Positions 54,845 to 64,000 of a stretch of 64,000 nt of DNA are shown here, one piece after another. Position 1 is the first letter of the stretch, and every line of letters begins with the position of its first letter. The translations under genes were made by a program, and so were the position numbers. The stretch covers positions 62,001 to 126,000 of the forward strand of contig BQMJ01000050.1 of the NCBI GenBank assembly GCA_025991245.1. Direction: 5' to 3'. The DNA is from Galdieria partita. Taxonomy: Eukaryota; Rhodophyta; Bangiophyceae; Galdieriales; Galdieriaceae. Under the pieces are notes generated by a model. It made no database searches, was not told the DNA's origin, and saw only the letters and a list, made by a program, of their open reading frames with translations.

Positions 54845-55871
54845 TCAATGGCAAATCAGAAAATGGCGGGTTCCACAGGGAATGGCGCCAACATTTGAAC
54901 AAAAATTGAGGCTCGTGCCATTTGGACAAATCAGATGATTCCATCTTTATTTCGGTTTCCATCTCCTTACTATCGTCACCTGCTTTCTTACAGATCCTAT
55001 TTTGAAAGGATTTCCATGTGAACGATGGAAGAAAAGGGAGCTTCACGTCAAAAGGACTGTTTTTTAACTCCTTTGGAAAAAATGCGATGACAACATTTAC
55101 AGCTCGTTCCCATATCCTTTCTTACACTATTTCAAAGCATAAAATATACTTTGAACAGAACTGACAAATTTTCCCATTCAATCTCAAAGTATATTGCTAT
55201 TTGAAATATTCCGAAATTATTGCCATGTTCTTATGAATCTTCTCTTTCGAACTCTTTACATTGGTTCCAATTCATATAGTAAGAGCATGCTATTGACGCT
55301 TTCTTGACACTTCAATCATTCATATGTTCCTCCCTCTCTAGGATGTGACTTTGGAGAGAAGATACAAAATGAATCAATAAAACTTGTCATATTTCCCAAG
55401 ACTTTGAGAACCCACAAATGTTCTTTGACTTGCATTCTGCGAGACATTTTGATAATAATGTAGAGTCGCCCTTAACAAAGTATCACTCAATATTGCGTTT
55501 TGTATAATGTGGCAATTGAATAAAGACTTGAATGGTTGTAGCGTCAAATAAATTGAAGAAAGCAGTCATACAATAGAAATTGCCTCGAGCAACAAATAAC
55601 AATGATCAGCTTGCATTCATTAGTGTCCTTTACTGACTTCAACTCAAACAAAGCAACATGTAAGAGCGCCGAAAAAGAATATTTCTGCCTCTTGAATACA
55701 TCATGTCGCTTTTGATGAACTGCATCAACTATCAAAAATTCAAGAGTCAACAGCTGCAGAATGGAAAACAGTGATTTTTACAGAGGAGAACATCTGAATC
55801 CATTGCACTTAGTTGGTCACTTGGAATGAACTTTATCCTAGTCAACTGTCGCTCCAGCTAAAAAAGTGTAG
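54845..55871. other. Long intergenic region between cyclin and CNNM genes
   Basis: About 1 kb, the longest gap in the window and bounded by two divergent genes. It holds the cyclin-proximal motifs. ORFs at 54837-55046 and 55544-55750 begin with non-ATG codons or have no likeness to a family. No RNA gene was recognised. Confidence 0.6.
54860..54890. promoter_or_regulatory. Two GC-core motifs just upstream of the cyclin
   Basis: AAAATGGCGGG at 54860-54870 equals the motif upstream of PCNA. AATGGCGCCAA at 54881-54891 reads TTGGCGCCATT on the other strand and is one base from an E2F site. Confidence 0.45.
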
Positions 55872-57881
55872 ATGGCCGCCATATTTCTTGCAGTTCTGCC
55901 TCCTTGGGCGTTGGTTTTAATAGCGGTTTCCTGTATTTTAGTGGCGGCAATAGTAGCTGGGCTCTTGTTGGGAATCATGTCTCTGGATAAGGTGATGACT
56001 GAACCGTCTTTAGTCTCTTTCTTTTTTGAAGTCTTCTGTTAGGTTGGATTGCAAATTCTTGCCAACTCAGATAGACCGGAGTCGGAACATGCAAGAAGTT
56101 TAGTTCCTATTCGAGAAAAGGGCATGTTTGAGTTTTCACTCTTCGTATTCCCTGATGTGGTATTGTAGGAAATTTTCTTTTAGTATCGTTACTTCTTGCC
56201 AATACTCTGGTCAACGAACTTCTTCCTTTGGTGTTGGAAGCTCTTTTTCCAGGAGGATATTTCAGTTGGGTCGCTTCTGTTGTCTTGATTCTTTTCCTTG
56301 GCGAAATTGTGCCACAGGTAAAGTGAAACAGGCGCTGTTTGTAAGTTAAGTTGCTCTGGATCTAACTGCATCATACTTAGGCAGTTTGTTCGAGATATGG
56401 GTTGGAGATTGGCGCAAAAGCTGTTGGCTTCATTAGAGTGCTTCAGTTGTTGCTGTATCCCTTTGCGTGGCCTGTGGCTTTGATTTTGGATTACTTTCTT
56501 GGTTAGTTTATTAGAAATATTTATGTCTTATTTCTGAAACAAGTGAAGGAGAGGAGTTGGGAACTTTGTACTCCAGAAGTGAATTGCGCGCACTTGTGGA
56601 CTTTTATACACAAAATGACTTTGGCATCCTTACAACAGACGAGGGACATCTGATCAAAGTAAGACTCCAATGAATTGTTCAAGATATGGCAGTTGAGCGA
56701 AGTTTGTATTGCATAGGGTGCTCTCGATATGCACGACAAAACCGTTGGTGAAGTGATGACAAAAGCCGACGACGTGTTTATGCTATCTATTGATGCGAAA
56801 CTTGACCGGGAGCTCTTGAAAACGATGCTCAGAAAAGGGCATTCGAGGATACCTGTTTATGTGAATGATCCAGGAAATGTTGTGGCATTATTATTAGTAA
56901 AGCAGTTACTACTTATAAATCCAGATGAGGGAAGAACGGTAATGAGGTATAGTCTATATTGAACAGTATACAGATAATGTCTGTCATGTAGATTCGGTCG
57001 ATTTTAACAAAGAAGAAAAAGTCTCACAAGAAGAAATTTGCATCGCCTGTATATGTCTCTATGTCAGCACGTTTGGAAGAAGTGTTGGATGAGTTTCAAC
57101 AAGGCAGAAGTCATCTTGCGATAGTATATGATGACCTATCGAAGCCTGAAGGTATCCATATCCACTATTTATTAGGCGTGGTTTGGATAATTTTCATTAT
57201 TAGGAGAACGCAAGTTTATGGGCATTGTTACTTTAGAAGATATTATTGAGGAAATTCTTCAGGTTGGCAAAGTCGTTGGTTTATGTCGAAGGAGATACTC
57301 ATAGGAGCGAATTAGGAGGAAATTGTGGATGAAACTGATGTTTATATGGACATGAAGACAAAGAAACCCGTTCTCTTTCGTGGTCCAGATGGTGATTCCT
57401 TGGCAATCTTGACATGGAATTTGTTTTTACTGAGGATATATAGGTCGTCTGCATCGTAGAGCGTTTATTGGACCGAAGAAGCCTCATACTCAAATTACTA
57501 TTCGAGAGATTGACGTTGGTACCTTAAAGCATAGTTCTAGTGACCCAAGTCTGTCCTCCAACGCAAGAAAGAGAACTGTAGAAAATTTAAATAAGCAAGT
57601 TATGCGCGGTGACATTGATGAATGGAGTTTGAGAAACCTCGCTTATACTACTGATGATATTCAAGGCTACGAGTCGGATTCCGATGAGGTATATCTTTAT
57701 TCAATCACTATTTTGTGTACACTGAATGACCTGCTAGGCATCGGACAACTCGAGTCATACCAATCATCACCATGTTCATTCACATTCAGCTGCTTCAAAA
57801 AGTTGGAATACAAAGCAAGAGCATATTCCTGAGCTGCTGGGAGAAGAACGGAGGCCCTTGTTAGGAAGCAAAGCATCGTGA
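55872..57881 (+). CDS. CNNM/CorC-family magnesium transporter (DUF21 plus CBS pair)
   Basis: Eleven exons sum to 1485 nt, giving 494 residues. The DUF21 membrane domain has three to four helices (VLIAVSCILVAAIVAGLLLG, NFLLVSLLLANTLVN, FLGEIVPQAVCSRYG). Two CBS domains follow (VGEVMTKADDVFML, KGHSRIPVYV; ARLEEVLDEFQQGRSHLAIV, FMGIVTLEDIIEEIL). The C-terminus has a His-rich run (HTNHHHVHSH) and EERRPLLG, an acidic dileucine signal typical of vacuolar sorting. CNNM proteins move or sense Mg2+. One intron (56122-56168) is GC-AG; two more start GTTAGT (56502) and GTTGGC (57263). Every junction restores a conserved block. Confidence 0.92.
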
Positions 57882-57960
57882 ACCTTGGAAATATCATAAA
57901 TTATTGTTTTGTTTACATTATGACTCCACCAAAAGTAGTGCAGCTTAACAACGCTGTTCG

Positions 57961-58467
57961 TTACTTGGAAATATTCCTTTTTGGCAATATTACTGCTATA
58001 TAGCCTTCTGTTTTGCGTTTGTCGAGCAACAAAGACGGCTCCGATTGAAGTCTCCCGTTCAATTCTACCAGTGATCCTTGCACACCAGCTGGGACACGAT
58101 ACTCTGTACCGCTTTGAGTCATAATGTTACAAATAATGGTTCGCGGCTGTACAGCTCGACCACCTTTTTTACGCTTTCCATGAACATTGGTAGAGTCCCA
58201 CTTGACTGGATTGACTTGTGTGATTATTTCGTGACGTTGAACAGCTGAATGGTTGTCAGCTAGAAAGGTTACGTATAATAGATTAGAGTGTTGGGCGACC
58301 AGGACATCTTCACAAAGCAAGTCTTGGTTGAGTGGGTTTTTTCTTTGATATTGATAGACGCAAGTTTTGAAATATCTTTCTACAAAAGTAGAAGGCTTAC
58401 TTTGCGGTTCTTCCAGTATGTTATCATCACTTGGAGAAATGGTATCTTCTGTTTGTACTTGCTCCAT
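57961..58467 (-). CDS. Abitram (FAM206/Simiate) family protein
   Basis: One exon encodes 168 residues. After a 25-residue acidic head the sequence follows the animal Abitram family: FVERYFKTCVYQY, CEDVLVAQHSNLLYVTFLADNH, NPVKWD, GGRAVQPRTIICNI, YRVPAGVQGSLVELNGRL and the highly conserved end EGYIAVILPK. The fold resembles the lipoyl-carrying H-protein, but the lipoyl lysine loop is not the family's function. In animals it binds actin and acts in the nucleus; in algae its role is unknown. Confidence 0.85.
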   Translation of the reverse strand: MEQVQTEDTISPSDDNILEEPQSKPSTFVERYFKTCVYQYQRKNPLNQDLLCEDVLVAQHSNLLYVTFLADNHSAVQRHEIITQVNPVKWDSTNVHGKRKKGGRAVQPRTIICNIMTQSGTEYRVPAGVQGSLVELNGRLQSEPSLLLDKRKTEGYIAVILPKRNISK

Positions 58468-58544
58468 TCAACAATTCTCTAATCCCAAAGAAATAAAAAC
58501 CAATTTTTACAAAAAAACAAAAATACTAGAAATAAAAAACAGGA

Positions 58545-60332
58545 CTATTCGCGTGTTGCAGGAAAAGATGGAACAGGGCACTTTGGAGGTAAACCTTGAC
58601 TAGCACTTCGTGGCCTCTGAAGATCGTACAAGTTCAAATTGGATACTGATCTATTATACTGCATGTGTGCTTTCACTAAATGCCCAGCAGTCAGAGCAGC
58701 CATCAAAGACAATTCTCCTGCTAAAACAGCAGCTCCTACAAGTGTAGCTAACTTTTTTGAATTCTCACCAGGTGCCGGAGAACTGTGTGGATCTATCCCC
58801 ATGGCTCTCAAACATGACGACTGGGCAGGCAACACCGTTCCACCTCCAACCGTTCCTACTTCGATACATGGAAGTGTAACGGAAATTCTCAAGTCTCGTC
58901 CATTATTTGCAGGTTCTAACAACGTTATACAATGAGAAGATTCAACAACTTGGGCCGCATCTTGACCGGTTGCAATAAACATCGCTGCAACAATGTTTGC
59001 AGCATGTGCATTAAAACCTCCCAAAGATCCTGCCATAATAGAACCAACCAGATTCTTTTGTATATTACAATCAACCATGGAAGCTACATTCGTTTTCAAA
59101 ACTTTTTCAACAACGTCACCACTTATTACTGCTTCTGCTACGACAGTCTTTCCACGACCTTCAATCCAGTTGACTGCAGAGGGTTTCTTATCAGAACAGT
59201 AATTTCCAGACAATGAAACTACCTCCATTTCAGCAAAGTGAGCTTTTATAACCTCCAATGCCTTTTCAGTTCCTTTTGATACCATGTTCATCCCCATCGC
59301 ATCACCTGAAAGACACTTAAATCGTAAGTAAAGATTTCTTCCAGCAATTGCAACTTTGACGGATTGCAGTCTACCATAACGTGATGTGGAATTGAACTGC
59401 TCCGATAATAACTCAAAGGTATCCTCCTGTTCAAGCCAAATCTTGCATTCAATTGCCATTCTTGCACACGGGAAGCGAATACAAGGAGCTCTGGTCATTC
59501 CATCACTCACAACAAAGGATACACATCCTTGACTTTCCATAATAGCCTTACATCCTCTGTTTGTAGAAGCAACAAGGCAACCTTCAGTTGTTGCCATTGG
59601 AAAGAATACATTTTCATCATTCACTCGGACCGGTCCCGCAAAACCAACTGGTATAGGAACATACCCCACCACAAGTTCACAGCAAGTTCCGTAAACTCTC
59701 TTATAATCGAAGTCTTGATAAGGTAGACCATCAAAGAAACTGTTTTCCATGGTACTTCCTGACATATTGTTACGCAATTGTTTGTCAAAAGCCCTACGTC
59801 TTACACGAACTGCTGTTTCGAAATCAGTTGCGTTCTTCTCAATGGCATGTATAGGAAGATTTCCAGATACAACTTCTTCCAATAGAGCCGTCTCCTCTTC
59901 AAACAAGACTGGTTCAGTGACTGATTTCTTCAAACCTTTCTGTACAACTGGTGCGGAGGAATCCGTCTGAACCTCGGAGTTCACTCGTTGACTCTTTTCA
60001 ATCCCAGTTGTTTGCTTCTCTAAAGAGACAAGGGTTTGTCTTTCAAACTTGTAAATGTCTTCCTTTTCGTCTTCACCAGAATCTTCGTCTTCAAACTCAA
60101 ACGTGCTCGGAGAAGCAGTTGAGAACCATGTGGAGAGAGGACTTTGACCCGATTTGCAAAGTTTCTTCGTCCTCTTTATGGGTCCCAAGTTGGCAAGATG
60201 GGTTCTTATGGCCGTAGAAATGTCAGGGAAACAAGGTGCTACGAAAAAGCAAGTAGGAACAACCACGAGAAAGAAAACTTTGAAGCACACAAAGGGTAAT
60301 ACGAACAAGAAAAGCATTTGAACCGGACCCAT
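58545..60332 (-). CDS. HMGR: 3-hydroxy-3-methylglutaryl-CoA reductase
   Basis: One exon encodes 595 residues from the first in-frame ATG (60332). A short hydrophobic N-terminus (MLFLFVLPFVCFKVFFLVVV) anchors it in the ER; a linker of about 100 residues leads to the catalytic domain. Conserved blocks are VGYVPIPVGFAGPV, TTEGCLVASTNRGCKA, SGDAMGMNMVSKG, FNAHAANIVAA and GTVGGGTVLPAQ, and HLVKAHMQYNRS at the end carries the catalytic His. It makes mevalonate for sterols. Like plant enzymes it lacks the eight-helix sterol-sensing region of animals. An exact E2F-like site lies about 147 nt upstream. Confidence 0.96.
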   Translation of the reverse strand: MGPVQMLFLFVLPFVCFKVFFLVVVPTCFFVAPCFPDISTAIRTHLANLGPIKRTKKLCKSGQSPLSTWFSTASPSTFEFEDEDSGEDEKEDIYKFERQTLVSLEKQTTGIEKSQRVNSEVQTDSSAPVVQKGLKKSVTEPVLFEEETALLEEVVSGNLPIHAIEKNATDFETAVRVRRRAFDKQLRNNMSGSTMENSFFDGLPYQDFDYKRVYGTCCELVVGYVPIPVGFAGPVRVNDENVFFPMATTEGCLVASTNRGCKAIMESQGCVSFVVSDGMTRAPCIRFPCARMAIECKIWLEQEDTFELLSEQFNSTSRYGRLQSVKVAIAGRNLYLRFKCLSGDAMGMNMVSKGTEKALEVIKAHFAEMEVVSLSGNYCSDKKPSAVNWIEGRGKTVVAEAVISGDVVEKVLKTNVASMVDCNIQKNLVGSIMAGSLGGFNAHAANIVAAMFIATGQDAAQVVESSHCITLLEPANNGRDLRISVTLPCIEVGTVGGGTVLPAQSSCLRAMGIDPHSSPAPGENSKKLATLVGAAVLAGELSLMAALTAGHLVKAHMQYNRSVSNLNLYDLQRPRSASQGLPPKCPVPSFPATRE

Positions 60333-60787
60333 GGAACTAGTACGCGAAAGAAGATCCCCTAAGAACTTGAAATACAATATACTGGTAGTGTCTTATGTGC
60401 GACAAACTATAAAGCACACGAAAAGCTTTCAAACGGACGTCCAAATTCGGTAAGTGGCCAAATGGTCATTTTCAAACGGCGCCAAATGGGCCGTCATTCT
60501 GGTGACCAATGAATGGATTGACGTGTTCGTTTCTCTTATCAATTTCATTCAGTTGATTACTAACCAAGTCCTCGTACGATTCCACCAAAAAAAAAAAACT
60601 ATGCTACACTAGTATACGTAATGTGCCATTAAGCATGGATACTTCTCTCTGTAGACCTTTTCAAGCTACAAGCTAATACTAAAACTCATTACCAAAAATG
60701 CTTCCCAGTAAAATGCCTTCCTCCAATGCCACCTTACGTCTCAACTCTACAATATGATGATATTTAAACATAGCTTCTTAAAAATCC
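60333..60787. other. Region between HMGR start and tafazzin end
   Basis: About 455 nt with the HMGR promoter and the tafazzin 3' flank. It holds the E2F-like site and a run of 12 A near 60587-60598. No gene was recognised. Confidence 0.6.
60479..60486 (-). promoter_or_regulatory. E2F-like site upstream of HMGR
   Basis: TTTGGCGC on the minus strand, inside a GGCGCC palindrome, fits TTTSSCGC. It is 147 nt upstream of the start codon. Confidence 0.45.
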
Positions 60788-61975
60788 TTAAAGCGTACCT
60801 TGTCGAAGGCTTGAAAGAGTAAATGCTATTCGGTCACAGATTTCTTCATACATTTTTATACGTTCTGGCGTATCCTCTATCGTTTTGGGTCCTTCACCAG
60901 GAGAAGAAAGAATGTTTTTGTACTTTTCTAAAATATCTTCAACTCCGATAGGATCACCCACAAGGACATAAACATCATATCCAGAAAACGGCAGGATACT
61001 GACAAGTTCATTGGTTTCTTTCCTCTGTGGCATTACATTCTCCATTCCTTCGTGATAGATTGGCACAATAATCGGTGCAAACCCTAAACGTTCTTTCGCC
61101 ACTGCAATCATCTTTCCAACTCCACGACGAATAAGTCCCAAACTCTTTTGACAAACTTTTCCCTCTGGAAACACATGAACCCAGTCTCCTTTTTGTAACA
61201 TGCCAATAGCAGTATATATCTCTTTTTGATTCAGTCCACAACCTCGTCTGATTGGTAAAACTTTGCCATTATTGAAAAAGCGTGAAAACAATGGATTGGT
61301 GAAACACATATCGACGGCACAAAAACCCCAACGAACATATTGTGGTTGAAATAAGTCTCTAAAAGGTATTATTGAGGACACAAGAAATGGGTCATCCATA
61401 GTACTTCGATGATTAGCAACCGTTAAAAGTGGCATTCCTCCTGGTCTATTTTCTATCCAATGGTGTAACTTTTCAAGACCATAGGTGTGTAGGTTGGCAA
61501 TGCTCCTAAGAATTCCCGAACTCAAGGAAGCGACAATTCCTATTGTAACAAGGTTTCGAAAAGCGTCACCATTACCTGGCTCGGGAGCTTCCTTGAATGA
61601 CGCATTTCGTTGTTGGATTCTCTCCTTTACGTTTGTTGTCGCTTTGCTATGCGAAAGTGCTGCCTTCATTCTTTCATGAGAACGAGTCGCCAGTCTAGCT
61701 GCTCCTTGAGTCTCGAATGCCGAAGAAGATAAGCGACCTTCATTCGTCACTTCAATTGAACTACTTTGGTATTCCGTGGTAAAGTTACTTCCCGAAAGCG
61801 GTAATTGCTTCTGTAAAAGATTAGTAAGAAGCAAGTTATTTCCATGAACATATTTTCCCTCCACAATATTATGTGACAGAAAATACTTTATTCCACCATT
61901 CAAAAAGTTGGTAGAGTCTTTGACACCTTCTTCGACAGACCGTATGAAATGAAGCCACGGCACGGAATCCAACAT
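60788..61975 (-). CDS. TAZ: Tafazzin-type monolysocardiolipin acyltransferase
   Basis: One exon encodes 395 residues. The acyltransferase core starts TVANHRSTMDDP (HX4D motif, with the NHRST form of tafazzin). It continues WGFCAVDMCFTNPLFSRFF, VLPIRRGCGLNQ, WVHVFPEGKVCQ and IRRGVGKMIAVA; IIVPIYHEGMENVMP is another typical block. The enzyme remodels the acyl chains of cardiolipin on the inner mitochondrial membrane. The first 140 residues are longer than usual and contain a Ser/Arg-rich stretch, perhaps a targeting region, then a hydrophobic helix (LVTIGIVASLSSGILRSIA). Confidence 0.9.
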   Translation of the reverse strand: MLDSVPWLHFIRSVEEGVKDSTNFLNGGIKYFLSHNIVEGKYVHGNNLLLTNLLQKQLPLSGSNFTTEYQSSSIEVTNEGRLSSSAFETQGAARLATRSHERMKAALSHSKATTNVKERIQQRNASFKEAPEPGNGDAFRNLVTIGIVASLSSGILRSIANLHTYGLEKLHHWIENRPGGMPLLTVANHRSTMDDPFLVSSIIPFRDLFQPQYVRWGFCAVDMCFTNPLFSRFFNNGKVLPIRRGCGLNQKEIYTAIGMLQKGDWVHVFPEGKVCQKSLGLIRRGVGKMIAVAKERLGFAPIIVPIYHEGMENVMPQRKETNELVSILPFSGYDVYVLVGDPIGVEDILEKYKNILSSPGEGPKTIEDTPERIKMYEEICDRIAFTLSSLRQGTL

Positions 61976-62226
61976 CTCAAAAAAGCACTACAACCAATGA
62001 GGGGTAGAACGACAAACGGTATTTCTTTATCACATGTTGGGAGTTATACTCTATCAAACTGTATGTGCAGTATTACTCTTCTGAATACTTTTAGTGAGAT
62101 GGCTATTATGACGCTATTCTACGAGGAGCAACAAACGATTCGCATGCACACTAGGTGGCTTTGATTGTTCCTACTTCCTTGAAACCGATTGGTTGATTGG
62201 CAATTTCGTCGTCGATTGCAAAAAGT

Positions 62227-62505
62227 ATGTTTGGAGCATTGCACAGAACTTTGGCGTTACTGGATGGAAGAGTTGCTTTTTCTCGACCCAAAATAGTTAC
62301 TCATGCAGGGCGAAAGAACCGGAAAAAGCAAAGAAAAATTGTGGAAATGAATCTTGCTGTTCTTCGCGAAGGAGAGATTGAACTTGCAAGACGAAGGGGG
62401 ACATACGTTCCACTCGATCAGGTTGCAGTTGCTGACGTTATGGATAAAATTCTAAAAGACCCGGAAAAGTTGGAAACAGTTTCTTCGAAGAACAAGAACA
62501 TCTGA
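62227..62505 (+). CDS. Small basic protein, probably mitochondrial
   Basis: A single-exon ORF of 92 residues starts MFGALHRTLALLDGRVAFSRP, which looks like a mitochondrial presequence. A strongly basic GRKNRKKQRKIVEMNLAVL and a mixed-charge LREGEIELARRRGTYVP follow. It suits a mitochondrial ribosomal or RNA-binding protein, but no family was recognised. A longer reading from 62197 begins with a non-ATG codon and was not used. It is divergent from tafazzin. Confidence 0.55.
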   Translation: MFGALHRTLALLDGRVAFSRPKIVTHAGRKNRKKQRKIVEMNLAVLREGEIELARRRGTYVPLDQVAVADVMDKILKDPEKLETVSSKNKNI

Positions 62506-62694
62506 TATTGCATGGAACGTTGTTTTGGAGAAGTTGCCCCTTTTGGTGTTGTAGCTTTTGTATGGGACAGCTTATCAGCATAAAGGCACTTGAAGAATCA
62601 CAAGTCGATGGTTGTGGTCTTATGAGTGGAACAAGGTAGACTCTAATTTTGAGGAAGGCAGCCGATCCTTTATTCCTGTAAATAAACTGCCCAC

Positions 62695-64000
62695 TCAGTT
62701 TAAAGACTTCTTTGACTTGGTTGCAGACTTGTCAGTTCTTGGACGCCGTTTCTTAGACCTTTCTGGAGTCTCGGTTTTTGAAGATTTCCGCAAAGATTGT
62801 TTCCTTTTCGTTGCCGCTTGACTTATTTGTTCCTCTAAGGCTACTATTTGAGAATCCCTAGTTTTAACTTCTTGAATAAGTTCATCCTTTGACATGTTTT
62901 GATAGTTTGTTGAGATATGATACTTGGGTTCCTTTCCTTCGAAAGTACTTTGATCAAGGGATGAATCTTTTCGGGTCAAATTAGTCAAAAAAGATCTAAT
63001 CTGTTTCCATCTTTCCTTTTCAGGTGATTGAGAAATAGAAGCTCTTATTTCCTCCAAAGTGGTTTCTGGCAATATTAAAGACAAAATTTCTAATAATTCG
63101 TCACTAGTGAATATTTCTTCATCCAGTAAGAAAGATTCTTTGCTGGCTAATTTTGTTGACATAGAATGGACAACATCGTTATGGCCATTGTGCAAACCGA
63201 TCTTCTCCTTCGTAAAAACTTCTTGTAAGAAAAAACTCAAATCAATGACTTGATTGACGAATTTCTCAACTTTTCGAACAGTTTCTTCGACATTGCAATC
63301 TACTATCTTACAATGTTCACTGTCAAAACTGTTCTCTGCAACAACTTCTATCGAATCTTTGGATTTTTGCGAGATAGACAAGGAATCCCTTCTAGAAGAC
63401 CAAGATGGATTCCATTCTTGTTCAAACTCCTCTAAATACTTGACAGGTTGCGCAATATTTGCTGTAATCTGGTCGATCCGACTTAAAGTTGATTTCAAAT
63501 ACTCTATTTGTTGCTGATATCTGACGAGTTGCCTGGCAATTTCCACTACGTTCGTTTCAACTTTTCTCCAACGGAAATGAGTATTTTCATATGACTCAAC
63601 AGATTTCTCACTAGCTAACACTAGCAAGGACTGCCATAAATCATAGAGAACTTCACGACACTCACCAGGCAGCGTGGAGAAATGAGTAACAAAGTTTTCA
63701 AGCTCTTTCTGGGAAAAGGAAGATTTCCAAACTTTTTCTTGGACAGGATTCTTCTCTTTCGTGTAAAACAATCTCTTCAGTAGAGAACCATAAAGAAGTA
63801 GGATCGAAAGGATGACTTGAAAGACCCCTATTTACCAGTATTGAGTGTAACGACAGCAAATATAAAGACTATCTCACCTTCCGCACCAACAGAAGTCGAC
63901 TGTGCGTCCTTTGTTTGTTTTACGTTGTGTCCGCTTTCAGGTTCACTTTGTGAAGCTTGCGTGTTCGACTCACTATCCTGGAAAGTTGCCAGTATTGCAA
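62695..64000 (-). CDS. Membrane-anchored coiled-coil protein, N-terminus outside window
   Basis: Two exons are visible: 63878-64000, open to the edge, and 62695-63815; the 62-nt intron between them keeps phase. The first exon encodes an acidic, Ser/Gln-rich stretch (DSESNTQASQSEPESG). The second begins with one hydrophobic helix (VILSILLLYGSLL), then about 280 residues of mostly helical, charged sequence with probable coiled coils (SQKELENFVTHFSTL, ARQLVRYQQQIEYLKSTLSR). It ends in a strongly basic tail (KKRRPRTDKSATKSKK). No family was recognised. It could tether a membrane to a nucleic acid or another acidic partner. Confidence 0.6.

Noticed and set aside
54837-55046. Minus-strand ORF ending over the cyclin ATG
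   Set aside because: It starts with GTG, its first ATG gives only about 42 codons, and the sequence resembles no protein. It may be an upstream ORF but cannot be supported as a gene.

Overview
The window reads as nuclear DNA of a compact, AT-leaning unicellular red alga of the Cyanidiophyceae, most like Galdieria. This rests on eukaryotic genes packed on both strands, about 90 inferred spliceosomal introns that are nearly all 41-76 nt long, nuclear genes for plastid proteins (a sigma factor, Psb27, DUF3727, a plastid-type rhomboid, an HMA1-like pump) and a sugar porter. The genus is an inference. For most multi-exon genes I checked that the exon lengths sum to a whole number of codons. No transposon, retroelement, rRNA, tRNA or CRISPR array was recognised.

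Layout. 0-6.5 kb: an alpha-kinase tail, a two-RRM protein, a rhomboid, a plastid sigma factor and a GT32-like glycosyltransferase. 6.7-16 kb: sugar porter, GT4 glycosyltransferase, STT3, ribulose-phosphate epimerase, TrmH-type methyltransferase and an RWD-IMPACT gene with 11 small exons. 15.8-24.7 kb: mitochondrial carrier, VHS-GAT adaptor, RPC19, Mda1-like WD40 protein, GPR1/FUN34 transporter, four-helix membrane protein and UBC9. 24.9-34.5 kb: a small coiled-coil gene, Psb27, CDT1, SF3B6, a syntaxin-6-type SNARE, a snapin-like protein, an SLC26 transporter, a small secreted ORF, a WBP2-like GRAM protein and PCNA. 35-46 kb: multi-BRCT protein, two unknown proteins, HMA1-like ATPase, MFS transporter and SNF1/AMPK-alpha. 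46-64 kb: DNA ligase I, SYF2, mS35, DUF3727, cyclin, CNNM, Abitram, HMG-CoA reductase, tafazzin and two unknown genes, the last cut by the right edge.

How the genes connect. Replication and cell-cycle genes are frequent: CDT1, PCNA, a TopBP1/Dpb11-like protein, DNA ligase I, a cyclin and a mitochondrial-division candidate. Several have E2F-like motifs upstream, and both CDT1 and ligase I carry a PCNA-binding-like motif near the N-terminus. A second theme is secretory-pathway glycosylation (GT32, GT4, STT3) and a third is endosomal traffic (VHS-GAT, syntaxin 6, snapin-like). Genome-scale oddities are recurrent intron donors of the GTT type, a GC-AG intron, stopless introns whose length is a multiple of three, and two convergent gene pairs whose stop codons interlock in one TTAA.
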